Assembly (NCBI GenBank): GCA_900548145.1
Contig: URJB01000073.1
Coordinates: 1 to 9,005 of the forward strand
Direction of reading: 5' to 3'
DNA: 9,005 bases
Origin: an uncultured Eubacteriales bacterium
GTDB taxonomy: Bacteria > Bacillota > Clostridia > Christensenellales > Aristaeellaceae
A model generated the notes under the pieces. The model worked only from the letters and a program-made list of their open reading frames with translations. It was not told where the DNA came from and did not search any database. Shown here one piece after another: positions 1 through 5,776 of this stretch. A program made the translations under genes and the position numbers. Positions within the stretch are counted from its first letter, which is position 1. Each line of letters starts with the position of its first letter.

Positions 1-103
1 CTTTTCTTTCGCCACCGAAAGAAAAGTGTGAGCGCCCCATGGGACGGCCAGTCCCAATCCGCGCCGGAGTCGGCGCGTCAATCCCCATCAAAGGGGAATT
101 TTT
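1..103. repeat. Cluster of four hairpins, possible interspersed repeat
   Basis: Four perfect inverted repeats follow each other within about 100 bases: CTTTTCTTTC/GAAAGAAAAG (1-10 and 17-26), TGGGAC/GTCCCA (40-45 and 51-56), CGCGCCG/CGGCGCG (60-66 and 71-77) and TCCCC/GGGGA (82-86 and 93-97). There is no convincing gene between the left edge and position 208. One plus-strand frame stays open from 3 to a TGA at 201-203, with an ATG at 39, but no Shine-Dalgarno site precedes it. The packing of stems resembles intergenic repeat elements of bacterial chromosomes, but a single copy in the window cannot prove that it is repeated. The element may extend beyond the left edge. Confidence 0.45.
82..103 (+). 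terminator. Possible plus-strand terminator
   Basis: A short stem TCCCC (82-86) and GGGGA (93-97) with a six-base loop is followed directly by ATTTTT (98-103). This would stop a transcript entering from the left on the plus strand, in front of the 3' end of the minus-strand PBP gene. The stem is only five pairs, so the call is tentative; it may simply be the last stem of the hairpin cluster. Confidence 0.35.
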
Positions 104-183
104 AGCGGCAAAGTTGTTGCCTAATGCTGCAAGCAGGGTGGCTTTCCTCGGGGCAAACAATCAGCGCGGCTCACCTGAACGAC

Positions 184-200
184 CGGGCGCGAACCGCCCG
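184..200 (-). terminator. Hairpin just after the PBP stop codon
   Basis: CGGGCG (184-189) and CGCCCG (195-200) form a perfect six-pair GC stem with a five-base loop, eight bases past the PBP stop codon. No T run follows on the minus strand, so it is a weak intrinsic terminator at best, or a 3'-end stabilising stem. Confidence 0.3.
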
Positions 201-208
201 TGACGGTT

Positions 209-3061
209 TTAGTTCTCCCAGAAAATCGACCGCTCGTTCTCCGCCAGACTCTCCACCACACCGTCTTCCTTCCGCTCGCCGCCGGTGAAAAAACTCTTCA
301 CACTGTCCCAGAAGCCGGTGGAAAGATTCGCCTGCGCCACCTGCACCGACTGTACGCCCTCCAGCAAAACGCCGTTGTTCAGCAGCTCCGCGTGAACGGG
401 GATCACCCGGTATGTATAGACTACGCCCGCTTTGGCCTGCATGTCCGTGAAATAAAGCGTCTCCCCGGCGGAACCGTATAGTTCCGTTAGAATAAAACTT
501 TCGCCCACCGCGTCCCGCTGGACCCGGTAGAGAGCCGTGTCCGCCGGTTGAAGGATCAGCACGGGATAACCCGCCTCGCTGTGGGAAACGGTGAAGCTGT
601 TCAGCGCCCGGGGCGGCGTCCATACGTCGCTTTTTTTGGTGGGATGGTTGTCCTCGGCGAAGTACTCGGTGTAACGGTAGGTTTTTGGGGTCAGATCGTT
701 GGCCAGCATGGGTTCGCCTCGCCATTTGATGGCCTGCTGGTCGATCTCCAGCGCAATAATGCCGCCCGGCCGGGTGAATTGCGGCTTGTCACGGTTCTGG
801 TACAGTGCCTTGAAATAGTTCCGGGCCATGGCGGCGGTGTTGTCGCCGCCGCTGACCCAGCCCTGCAGCTTGTGCTTCTGATCGGGTTCGTCAAAGCCCA
901 TCCAAAAGGCACAGGAAATTTCACTGTTGTAGCACGCCATCCAGATGTCCCGGTTGCCCCCGCCAGTCATGTTGACCGTGCCCGTCTTGCCCGCCACGGG
1001 CGTACCCGCGCCTGACAGCTTCGCGCCGGTGCCGGAGGCGGTGACGGTCTGCAGTAGGCTGGTCATCAGATAGGCCGAGGTGGCCTTCAGCACCCGGGAG
1101 CCGCTGTCCCGGTTCTGGTAGAGCACCCTGCCCGACGCGTCGGTGATGCGACGAATCAGATGGGGCGCGTTGTAGGTGCCGCCGTTGCCAAAGGGGGCGT
1201 AGGCCGCCGCCAGCTGCACCGGCGAAACGCCGTAGGTCATGGCCCCCAGCCCCAGCGCCAGATTCGCGTCCCGGTCGTCCAGCGGAATGCCAACGCTGGC
1301 CATGTAGTCCCGCCCGGCATTCACGCCGATCTGGTTGAGCAGGGCCACGGTGGAGACGTTCAGGCTGTTTTTCAGCGCCGTGCGGATGCTGACGTTGCCG
1401 TAGTAGGTATAGCTGGAATTGCGGGGCTTGTAGCCGTTGAAATTGGTGGGCTCGTCCTTGAGAACGCTGCAGGTCATGTAGCCGTAGCGGTCGATGGCTG
1501 GGGCGTAGACCGCCAGCGGCTTCAGGGCCGAACCGGGCTGACGGCGAAGCCGGGTGGCCCGGTTGAAGCCCCGCCGCACGTCGTAGCTCCGCCCGCCTAC
1601 GATGGCCAGCACCTCGCCAGTGTTGGTGTCCACACAGGCCGCCGCGCCCTGCACCTTGGTGCCGTCGCTGGCGTTTGCCGGGAAAATATCGGCGGTGAAC
1701 TGCTTGTCCAGCAGGTCCTGATGGGTGCGGCTCAGCGCCGTATCAATAGACAAACCGCCGGAAAGCACTTCTTCGCTGGTCATGCCCAAAAGGGTTTCCG
1801 CTTCGTCCAGCACCGCATCGGCGTACCAGCCGTAGGGAACCTTCTCTGGCAGCACCTCCGCCAGCACCAGCGTTTCCGCCGCCGCTTCGTCCCGGGTCTG
1901 CTGGTCGATCATGCCCTCTTCCAGCATGGTGTTGAGAATATAGTTTCGTCGGGAACGGTTGTGCTGGGCGCTGACGTGGGGGGCGTAATAGCTGGGAGCC
2001 TTGATGCTGGCCGCCAGCGCGCAGGCCTGCGTCAGGGTCAGATCCCGCGCGTCCACGCCGAAATAAGTTTGAGCCGCCGCCTGAATGCCGTAGGCACCGT
2101 TGCCGAAATAGATGTAGTTCAGATACATGGCCAGAATGTCGTCCTTGCTCATGCGGCGTTCCAGTTGCCATGCCAGCCAGATCTCCTCGGCCTTTCGGGA
2201 AAGGGTCTTCTTCGTGCTCAGATGGCTCTGACGGATCAGCTGCATGGTGATGGTGCTGGCCCCCTGCGAGTAGCCGCCCTCCCGGATGTTGGCTGCCAGC
2301 GCGCCGAAGAGCCGCACCATGTCCACGCCGTGGTGACGGTAAAAGCGCAGGTCTTCCGCCGCCAGAAATACGTTCCGCGTCTGCTCTGGAATATCGTCAA
2401 AGGGGATCACTACCCGGTTCTGGCTGCCTTTGATGGTCATGATGAGTTGGCCTTCGCCGTCGTACATGCGGCCCGTCTGGGGCGCGGCGGTGATGCGGCT
2501 CACGTCCAACGGCTGCCAGTTGGGCACGTCCAGCACAAAGAACCCCGCCGTTCCTCCGGCTATGCCCAGCACCAGCAGCACCAGCAGCGCCGTCCGCAGG
2601 GGATGCCGCCGCACCGGCAGGCCGGTCTGATAGCGGCCGGGCGTGCCCAACTGCCGGGCCGCCTGCTTCCGCTGCCGGGAAAGCCGCTTTGCCGCCCGGC
2701 GGCCGATGTCGTGCTCCCGGTGAAGCAGATCGTCTGCCGCCTGCTTCTTTGCCCGGCGCGCTTCCTTCTGCCGGGCCTTCTCTTCCCGCCGCGCCGTCCG
2801 GCGTTCCCGTGCCGTGACCGTCCATTCGGTTTGAACCGTTTCCGGCTCTTTTTCTTCGGCAGGCACAGCCTCCTGCGCCGGTTCGCCGTTTGGCTGCGCC
2901 GTTTCGGCTTCGTCGACGATTTTTTTCTCTTCCGGGAAGGGCTGGCGCTGGGCCGCGGACGGCTGCTCCGCTTCCTCGGAGGGGAGAGTTTCTTCTCCGG
3001 CAGGAGGTGATTTTTCCCGCGTCTCCGCGGCCGGTTTGGTTTTCTGCTTTTTCTTTTTCAC
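209..3061 (-). CDS. ponA: Class A bifunctional penicillin-binding protein (PBP1A type)
   Basis: Membrane enzyme that polymerises lipid II into glycan strands and cross-links the stem peptides. I use the GTG at 3061, giving 950 residues; numbering follows that start. Residues 1-155 are a charged cytoplasmic tail, acidic and proline-rich first, then Arg/Lys-rich. One membrane segment lies near 157-177. The glycosyltransferase (GT51) domain has the catalytic-Glu motif EDLRF (Glu236), QGASTITMQL (266-275), RKAEE and YFGNGAYGIQAAA. The transpeptidase has SALK (Ser511 nucleophile, Lys514), SLN (566-568) and KTGT (692-695). About 825-910 resembles a fibronectin type III domain, as in other Firmicutes PBPs. 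All catalytic motifs are intact, so both activities are expected. The tail is longer than in typical PBP1 proteins. The gene is monocistronic in the window and divergent from the FtsH-like gene. The family call is firm; the symbol is by analogy. Confidence 0.96.
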   Translation of the reverse strand: MKKKKQKTKPAAETREKSPPAGEETLPSEEAEQPSAAQRQPFPEEKKIVDEAETAQPNGEPAQEAVPAEEKEPETVQTEWTVTARERRTARREEKARQKEARRAKKQAADDLLHREHDIGRRAAKRLSRQRKQAARQLGTPGRYQTGLPVRRHPLRTALLVLLVLGIAGGTAGFFVLDVPNWQPLDVSRITAAPQTGRMYDGEGQLIMTIKGSQNRVVIPFDDIPEQTRNVFLAAEDLRFYRHHGVDMVRLFGALAANIREGGYSQGASTITMQLIRQSHLSTKKTLSRKAEEIWLAWQLERRMSKDDILAMYLNYIYFGNGAYGIQAAAQTYFGVDARDLTLTQACALAASIKAPSYYAPHVSAQHNRSRRNYILNTMLEEGMIDQQTRDEAAAETLVLAEVLPEKVPYGWYADAVLDEAETLLGMTSEEVLSGGLSIDTALSRTHQDLLDKQFTADIFPANASDGTKVQGAAACVDTNTGEVLAIVGGRSYDVRRGFNRATRLRRQPGSALKPLAVYAPAIDRYGYMTCSVLKDEPTNFNGYKPRNSSYTYYGNVSIRTALKNSLNVSTVALLNQIGVNAGRDYMASVGIPLDDRDANLALGLGAMTYGVSPVQLAAAYAPFGNGGTYNAPHLIRRITDASGRVLYQNRDSGSRVLKATSAYLMTSLLQTVTASGTGAKLSGAGTPVAGKTGTVNMTGGGNRDIWMACYNSEISCAFWMGFDEPDQKHKLQGWVSGGDNTAAMARNYFKALYQNRDKPQFTRPGGIIALEIDQQAIKWRGEPMLANDLTPKTYRYTEYFAEDNHPTKKSDVWTPPRALNSFTVSHSEAGYPVLILQPADTALYRVQRDAVGESFILTELYGSAGETLYFTDMQAKAGVVYTYRVIPVHAELLNNGVLLEGVQSVQVAQANLSTGFWDSVKSFFTGGERKEDGVVESLAENERSIFWEN

Positions 3062-3068
3062 GCCGCAT

Positions 3069-3074
3069 CCCTCC
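3069..3074 (-). promoter_or_regulatory. Ribosome-binding site fixing the PBP start
   Basis: On the minus strand GGAGGG lies seven bases before a GTG at 3061, which begins M-K-K-K-K-Q. The longer in-frame option, a TTG at 3091, would place this Shine-Dalgarno site inside the coding region and has no comparable site of its own, so the GTG is preferred. Confidence 0.75.
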
Positions 3075-3147
3075 GTTTGTCCCGCTTTCAAAGTGATCCG
3101 CTGATACTATGCGCTTTCTGCGGCGGCTGATACGCTGGAAGCGCGGG

Positions 3148-3170
3148 CAATAAGTACCATTTACTTGTTG
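3148..3170. promoter_or_regulatory. Operator-like palindrome over the FtsH-like gene's -35
   Basis: Nine-base arms CAATAAGTA (3148-3156) and TACTTGTTG (3162-3170) match at eight of nine positions around a five-base centre. The right arm covers most of the proposed -35 element of the downstream promoter. The length and symmetry fit a dimeric repressor site; no specific regulator can be named. It lies between two divergent genes and could act on both. Confidence 0.4.
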
Positions 3171-3189
3171 TATGGGATTCCTGTATACT
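3160..3189 (+). promoter_or_regulatory. Candidate sigma-A promoter of the FtsH-like gene
   Basis: The -10 TATACT (3184-3189) matches five of six consensus bases. A weak -35 TTTACT (3160-3165, four of six) is placed 18 bp upstream. Transcription would start near 3196, giving a leader of about 68 bases that contains the stem at 3209-3247. No equally good promoter was found for the PBP gene on the other strand. Confidence 0.5.
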
Positions 3190-3208
3190 TTCACCTGACA
3201 CGATTTTT

Positions 3209-3247
3209 CTCAAACGGCGGCGCTATGATGCTTCTTTGCCGTTTGAG
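3209..3247 (+). promoter_or_regulatory. 10-bp leader stem-loop of the FtsH-like mRNA
   Basis: CTCAAACGGC (3209-3218) and GCCGTTTGAG (3238-3247) are perfectly complementary around a 19-base loop. The stem sits between the predicted transcription start (about 3196) and the Shine-Dalgarno site GAGGTGAT (3253-3260), leaving only five bases before the latter. No T run follows, so it is not a terminator. It could protect the 5' end or modulate ribosome access; a protein or RNA ligand is possible but unproven. Confidence 0.5.
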
Positions 3248-3263
3248 GACCTGAGGTGATGGT

Positions 3264-4760
3264 ATGCGCGTTTCCAAACAAAAGCCGATACAGGCGCTGC
3301 TCCTTGGCGGAATGCTGCTGGCGATGATTGTTTCGCTGCTGATCCGGGGCGGGGAAGGCCTTCGATTCGGGCTGACGCTTCTGTGGCTGCTGCCGCCGGT
3401 CCTTCTGCTGCTGCGTCGGCGGGAGAGAGTGAAAAGCGGCGTTTCTGGGATTCCAAGCACCGGCGATGGGTCAGTACCCGACGTGCACTTTTCCGATGTG
3501 GCCGCCAATGAAGAAGCGCTGGAAAGTATGCGCGATCTGGTCAGCTTCATTCAGTCGCCGGAGAAGTACAGCCGTTTCGGGGCAAGGATTCCTCGGGGCG
3601 TGCTGCTTTATGGCGCACCGGGCACGGGCAAAACCCTACTGGCCCGGGCGCTGGCCGGAGAAGCGGGCGTGCCGTTCTTCGCGGTCAACGGCGCGGACTT
3701 TGTGGAAATGTACGTAGGCGTGGGAGCCAGCCGGGTGCGTGCGCTGTTTCAGAAGGCCCGCAAGGCCGGGAAAGCGGTGATCTTCTTTGATGAGATCGAC
3801 GCGGTGGGCAAAAAGCGGGACAACCGCAGCGACGAGCGGGAACAGACCCTCAACGCCCTTTTGTCGGAAATGAGCGGATTTCGGGAAAACGACGGCATCG
3901 TGGTGCTGGCCGCGACCAACCGGGCCGATACGCTGGATGAAGCCCTGCTCCGGGCGGGACGTTTCGACCGGCAGATCGAGGTGCCGCTGCCCACGCTGCG
4001 GGAACGGCAGAAAATTCTGGAAGTTCACGCCCGGAAAAAGCCGCTGGCCCCGGAGGTTTCTCTGACTTCGCTGGCGGCGGAGACCGCTCTTTTCTCCGGG
4101 GCGAAGCTGGAGAGCCTGCTGAACGAGGCCGCCATCTGCGCCGCCAAGCGGGATGCGGAGGAAATCGCCCGTCAGGATGTGGATGAAGCGTTGAACCGAA
4201 TGCTCTTCGGCATGGAACGCCCGAATGACGGAGAGCAGAAGGCCGAACGGGAGCTGACCGCCGCCCACGAAGCGGGTCACGCCCTGCTGACGGCCCTGCT
4301 TCTGCCGGAAAGCCAGATCCGCCGGGTCTCCATCATCCCTACCGGCAAGGGCGCGGCGGGCTACAGCATGGCCATTCCGCCGGAAAAGCTCTTTCACCGC
4401 AGACAGGAGCTTCTTCACCACATGGCGGTGGCGTTGGCGGGCCGGGAGGCCGAAGCCCTGTACTTGGGCGGCTATGAGCAAATTTCCAACGGAGCGTCCA
4501 ACGATATTGAAAAGGCGGCGCTGCTGTGCCAGCGCATGGTCTGCGAATGGGGAATGCTGCCCGCCGGGGATGAACCCTATCTGTTTTCGCAGGGGCAGCG
4601 GGAAGCCGCCCAGCAGCAATGGCTGTCCATGGCCCGGCAGCTGGCCGCGTCGCTGCTGCGCCAGCAGGAAGCCGCGTGGCGGCGGCTGACGGAAGCGCTG
4701 CTGGAAAAGGAAGCGCTGGACGGGGAAGAAGTCCGGCGGTGCCTGAAAAAAATGGCATAA
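3264..4760 (+). CDS. ftsH: Short FtsH-family ATP-dependent zinc metalloprotease
   Basis: Membrane AAA+ protease that unfolds and degrades membrane and regulatory proteins. The 498 residues hold two hydrophobic segments (about 9-27 and 34-51), Walker A GAPGTGKT (117-124), pore loop MYVGVG (149-154), Walker B FFDEID (174-179), sensor ATNR (217-220), arginine-finger region LLRAGRFDR (228-236), the protease motif HEAGH (335-339) and the probable third zinc ligand Asp414 in GASNDIEKA. All active-site residues are present. FtsH is usually about 600-650 residues; here the extracytoplasmic domain between the membrane segments is reduced to a loop of about six residues, and the C-terminal extension is missing. 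The ATG follows GAGGTGAT (3253-3260). Monocistronic: its own promoter upstream, a strong terminator after. It may be a specialised paralogue beside a full-length FtsH elsewhere; the window cannot show that. Confidence 0.93.
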   Translation: MRVSKQKPIQALLLGGMLLAMIVSLLIRGGEGLRFGLTLLWLLPPVLLLLRRRERVKSGVSGIPSTGDGSVPDVHFSDVAANEEALESMRDLVSFIQSPEKYSRFGARIPRGVLLYGAPGTGKTLLARALAGEAGVPFFAVNGADFVEMYVGVGASRVRALFQKARKAGKAVIFFDEIDAVGKKRDNRSDEREQTLNALLSEMSGFRENDGIVVLAATNRADTLDEALLRAGRFDRQIEVPLPTLRERQKILEVHARKKPLAPEVSLTSLAAETALFSGAKLESLLNEAAICAAKRDAEEIARQDVDEALNRMLFGMERPNDGEQKAERELTAAHEAGHALLTALLLPESQIRRVSIIPTGKGAAGYSMAIPPEKLFHRRQELLHHMAVALAGREAEALYLGGYEQISNGASNDIEKAALLCQRMVCEWGMLPAGDEPYLFSQGQREAAQQQWLSMARQLAASLLRQQEAAWRRLTEALLEKEALDGEEVRRCLKKMA

Positions 4761-4761
4761 A

Positions 4762-4795
4762 AGAACCGGGAGCCGCGTTGGCTCCCGGTTTTCTA
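4762..4795. terminator. Bidirectional intrinsic terminator
   Basis: AACCGGGAGCC (4764-4774) and GGCTCCCGGTT (4780-4790) form a perfect 11-pair stem with a five-base loop. On the plus strand TTCT follows the TT of the stem, right after the FtsH-like stop codon. On the minus strand the sequence beyond the stem reads CTTTTATG, so it also serves the convergent Dabb gene. Confidence 0.9.
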
Positions 4796-4802
4796 TGGGA
4801 TT

Positions 4803-5078
4803 TTATTCGCAGTCGAAGATCGCCTTTTTTTCGATCATCCCGCCGTAGACTTCCTTCCAGCGGTGATGGGCTTCGCTGCCGTCATAGGCCTCCAGCGCGC
4901 CCTTTTCCATGCACAGGAGGATCAGCAGATCGTAGCGGTTGGGACGGTCGATCACGTTGGGATGCAGCTCCACGCTCTCAACGCCCGGAATGGCCAGCGT
5001 CTCCTGAAACAGCTCCCGGATGGGCTCCAGGCCGGGCTTGCACCCTTCCTTCCATTTGACTAAAATATGATGTCTCAT
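4803..5078 (-). CDS. Dabb (dimeric A/B-barrel) domain protein
   Basis: Small cytoplasmic protein of 91 residues. It matches the Dabb (stress-responsive A/B barrel) pattern: N-terminal strand M-R-H-H-I-L-V-K-W-K, a helix, then PGVESVELHPNV (31-42), a strand YDLLILLCM (49-57), an ALEAY helix (61-65) and a closing His-containing segment HHRWKEVYGGM (71-81). The length is usual for a single-domain member. Family members form dimeric ferredoxin-like barrels; some are enzymes, most in bacteria have no known substrate, and none can be assigned here. The start is supported by GGGAGG nine bases upstream. It is transcribed alone from a clear sigma-A promoter, divergent from the sigma-factor operon and convergent with the FtsH-like gene. 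Nothing shows that it is controlled by the neighbouring sigma factor. Confidence 0.85.
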   Translation of the reverse strand: MRHHILVKWKEGCKPGLEPIRELFQETLAIPGVESVELHPNVIDRPNRYDLLILLCMEKGALEAYDGSEAHHRWKEVYGGMIEKKAIFDCE

Positions 5079-5122
5079 CTTAATAAACCTCCCATGGCGG
5101 ATGAATGGGGAAAACTGCCGTC

Positions 5123-5151
5123 AGAATACCACAGGAACGCGGCTTTTTCAA
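5123..5151 (-). promoter_or_regulatory. Sigma-A promoter of the Dabb gene
   Basis: On the minus strand, TTGAAA (5151-5146, five of six) is followed after exactly 17 bp by TATTCT (5128-5123, four of six), preceded by TGG, an extended -10 TGn. The expected start near 5116 gives a leader of about 38 bases. It lies back-to-back with the ECF promoter, with no overlap. Confidence 0.7.
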
Positions 5152-5189
5152 CCGCGGGGACGGAAACGAAGAAAATTTTTCGAAAAACG

Positions 5190-5214
5190 GGAAAAAACAG
5201 ACTCGACTTCCGTC
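5190..5214 (+). promoter_or_regulatory. Candidate ECF-type autoregulatory promoter
   Basis: GGAAAA (5190-5195), 15 bp, then CGTC (5211-5214) resembles the split ECF promoter form (AAC-type -35 and CGTC/CGTA -10). The A/T-rich stretch just upstream (5171-5189) could act as an UP element. The predicted start near 5222 leaves about 38 bases before the sigma gene. ECF sigma factors commonly transcribe their own operon, so this position is expected; the -35 is imperfect. Confidence 0.55.
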
Positions 5215-5245
5215 TTACGAGTGTACAAAGCGAACCCCACGAAAG

Positions 5246-5254
5246 AAGGAGGGG
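5246..5254 (+). promoter_or_regulatory. Ribosome-binding site fixing the sigma factor start
   Basis: AAGGAGGGG lies six bases before the ATG at 5261. An in-frame ATG at 5105 would add 52 residues, but it has no Shine-Dalgarno site, the added residues do not resemble a sigma factor, and the extension would run through both the Dabb and ECF promoters. The 5261 start is therefore chosen. Confidence 0.85.
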
Positions 5255-5260
5255 ATACGG

Positions 5261-5776
5261 ATGTTCCATGCCATGGTACCTGGCAGGGACGAGGAAGAAG
5301 CGGAACTGACCCGCATGATGGACGAATGGGGCGGGCTGGTGCTGGGCCTGTGCGCCGTCACCCTGAAAGACGGCCATCTGGCGCAGGACGCGGCTCAGGA
5401 GACCTTCGTCAAGGCCTGGAGCCACCGGGCCGACTGGCCGAATCTTCAGAACCGGCGCGCCTGGCTGGCCCGCATCGCGGTCAATACCTGCCGGGACATG
5501 CAGCGGGGCGGCTGGTTCCGTCACGTGACGCGGAAACAGACCCTGGACGACCTGTCCGGGCTGGCAGCCCCGGAGACGTCCCAAAGGGAAGTAATGGAGG
5601 CCGTGAACGCCCTGCCCCGGGAGCAGCGGCAGATCGTCCTCCTTCGATTCTGGCAGAACCTGAGCGGCGAAGAAATCGCCGAATGCCTCGGCCTGAGCCG
5701 CTCGGCGGTCTACCGGAAAATGGACAAAGCCAAAAAGAACCTTCGACTGACTCTGGAAGGAGAGGATGTTCCATGA
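5261..5776 (+). CDS. ECF-type RNA polymerase sigma factor (sigma-70 family)
   Basis: Directs RNA polymerase to a small regulon, usually for envelope stress, when released from a membrane partner. The 171 residues show region 2 (about 22-82), including the core-binding and -10 melting helix with LAQDAAQETFVKAW (40-53) and RAWLARIAVNTCRD (66-79), a short linker, and region 4 (about 109-163) with LPREQRQIVLLRFWQNLSGEEIA followed by the helix-turn-helix LGLSRSAVYRKMDKAKKNL (143-161). Regions 1 and 3 are missing, as in ECF factors; the length is typical. A probable self-recognised promoter precedes it. Its TGA overlaps the ATG of the next gene (ATGA, 5773-5776), so the pair is translationally coupled, the usual arrangement of sigma and anti-sigma. 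The ECF subgroup and target genes cannot be assigned. Confidence 0.93.
   Translation: MFHAMVPGRDEEEAELTRMMDEWGGLVLGLCAVTLKDGHLAQDAAQETFVKAWSHRADWPNLQNRRAWLARIAVNTCRDMQRGGWFRHVTRKQTLDDLSGLAAPETSQREVMEAVNALPREQRQIVLLRFWQNLSGEEIAECLGLSRSAVYRKMDKAKKNLRLTLEGEDVP

Noticed and set aside
1160..3010. 616-codon open frame on the plus strand
   Set aside because: It lies wholly antisense to the PBP gene, has no recognisable domain and no ribosome site; long antisense frames are common in GC-rich genes.
3062..3091. TTG start for the PBP ten codons upstream
   Set aside because: The only good Shine-Dalgarno sequence lies inside that extension and is correctly spaced for the GTG at 3061.
3110..3133. Two copies of GCTGATAC upstream of the PBP
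   Set aside because: Only an 8-base direct repeat, 16 bp apart, with no further support as a regulatory site.
3636..4619. 327-codon open frame on the minus strand
   Set aside because: Antisense to the FtsH-like gene, whose motifs are complete; composition is His/Gln/Arg-rich as in shadow frames.
5105..5260. N-terminal extension of the sigma factor from an ATG at 5105
   Set aside because: No Shine-Dalgarno site, covers the promoter region and adds residues unlike sigma region 2; ATG 5261 has a near-perfect site.
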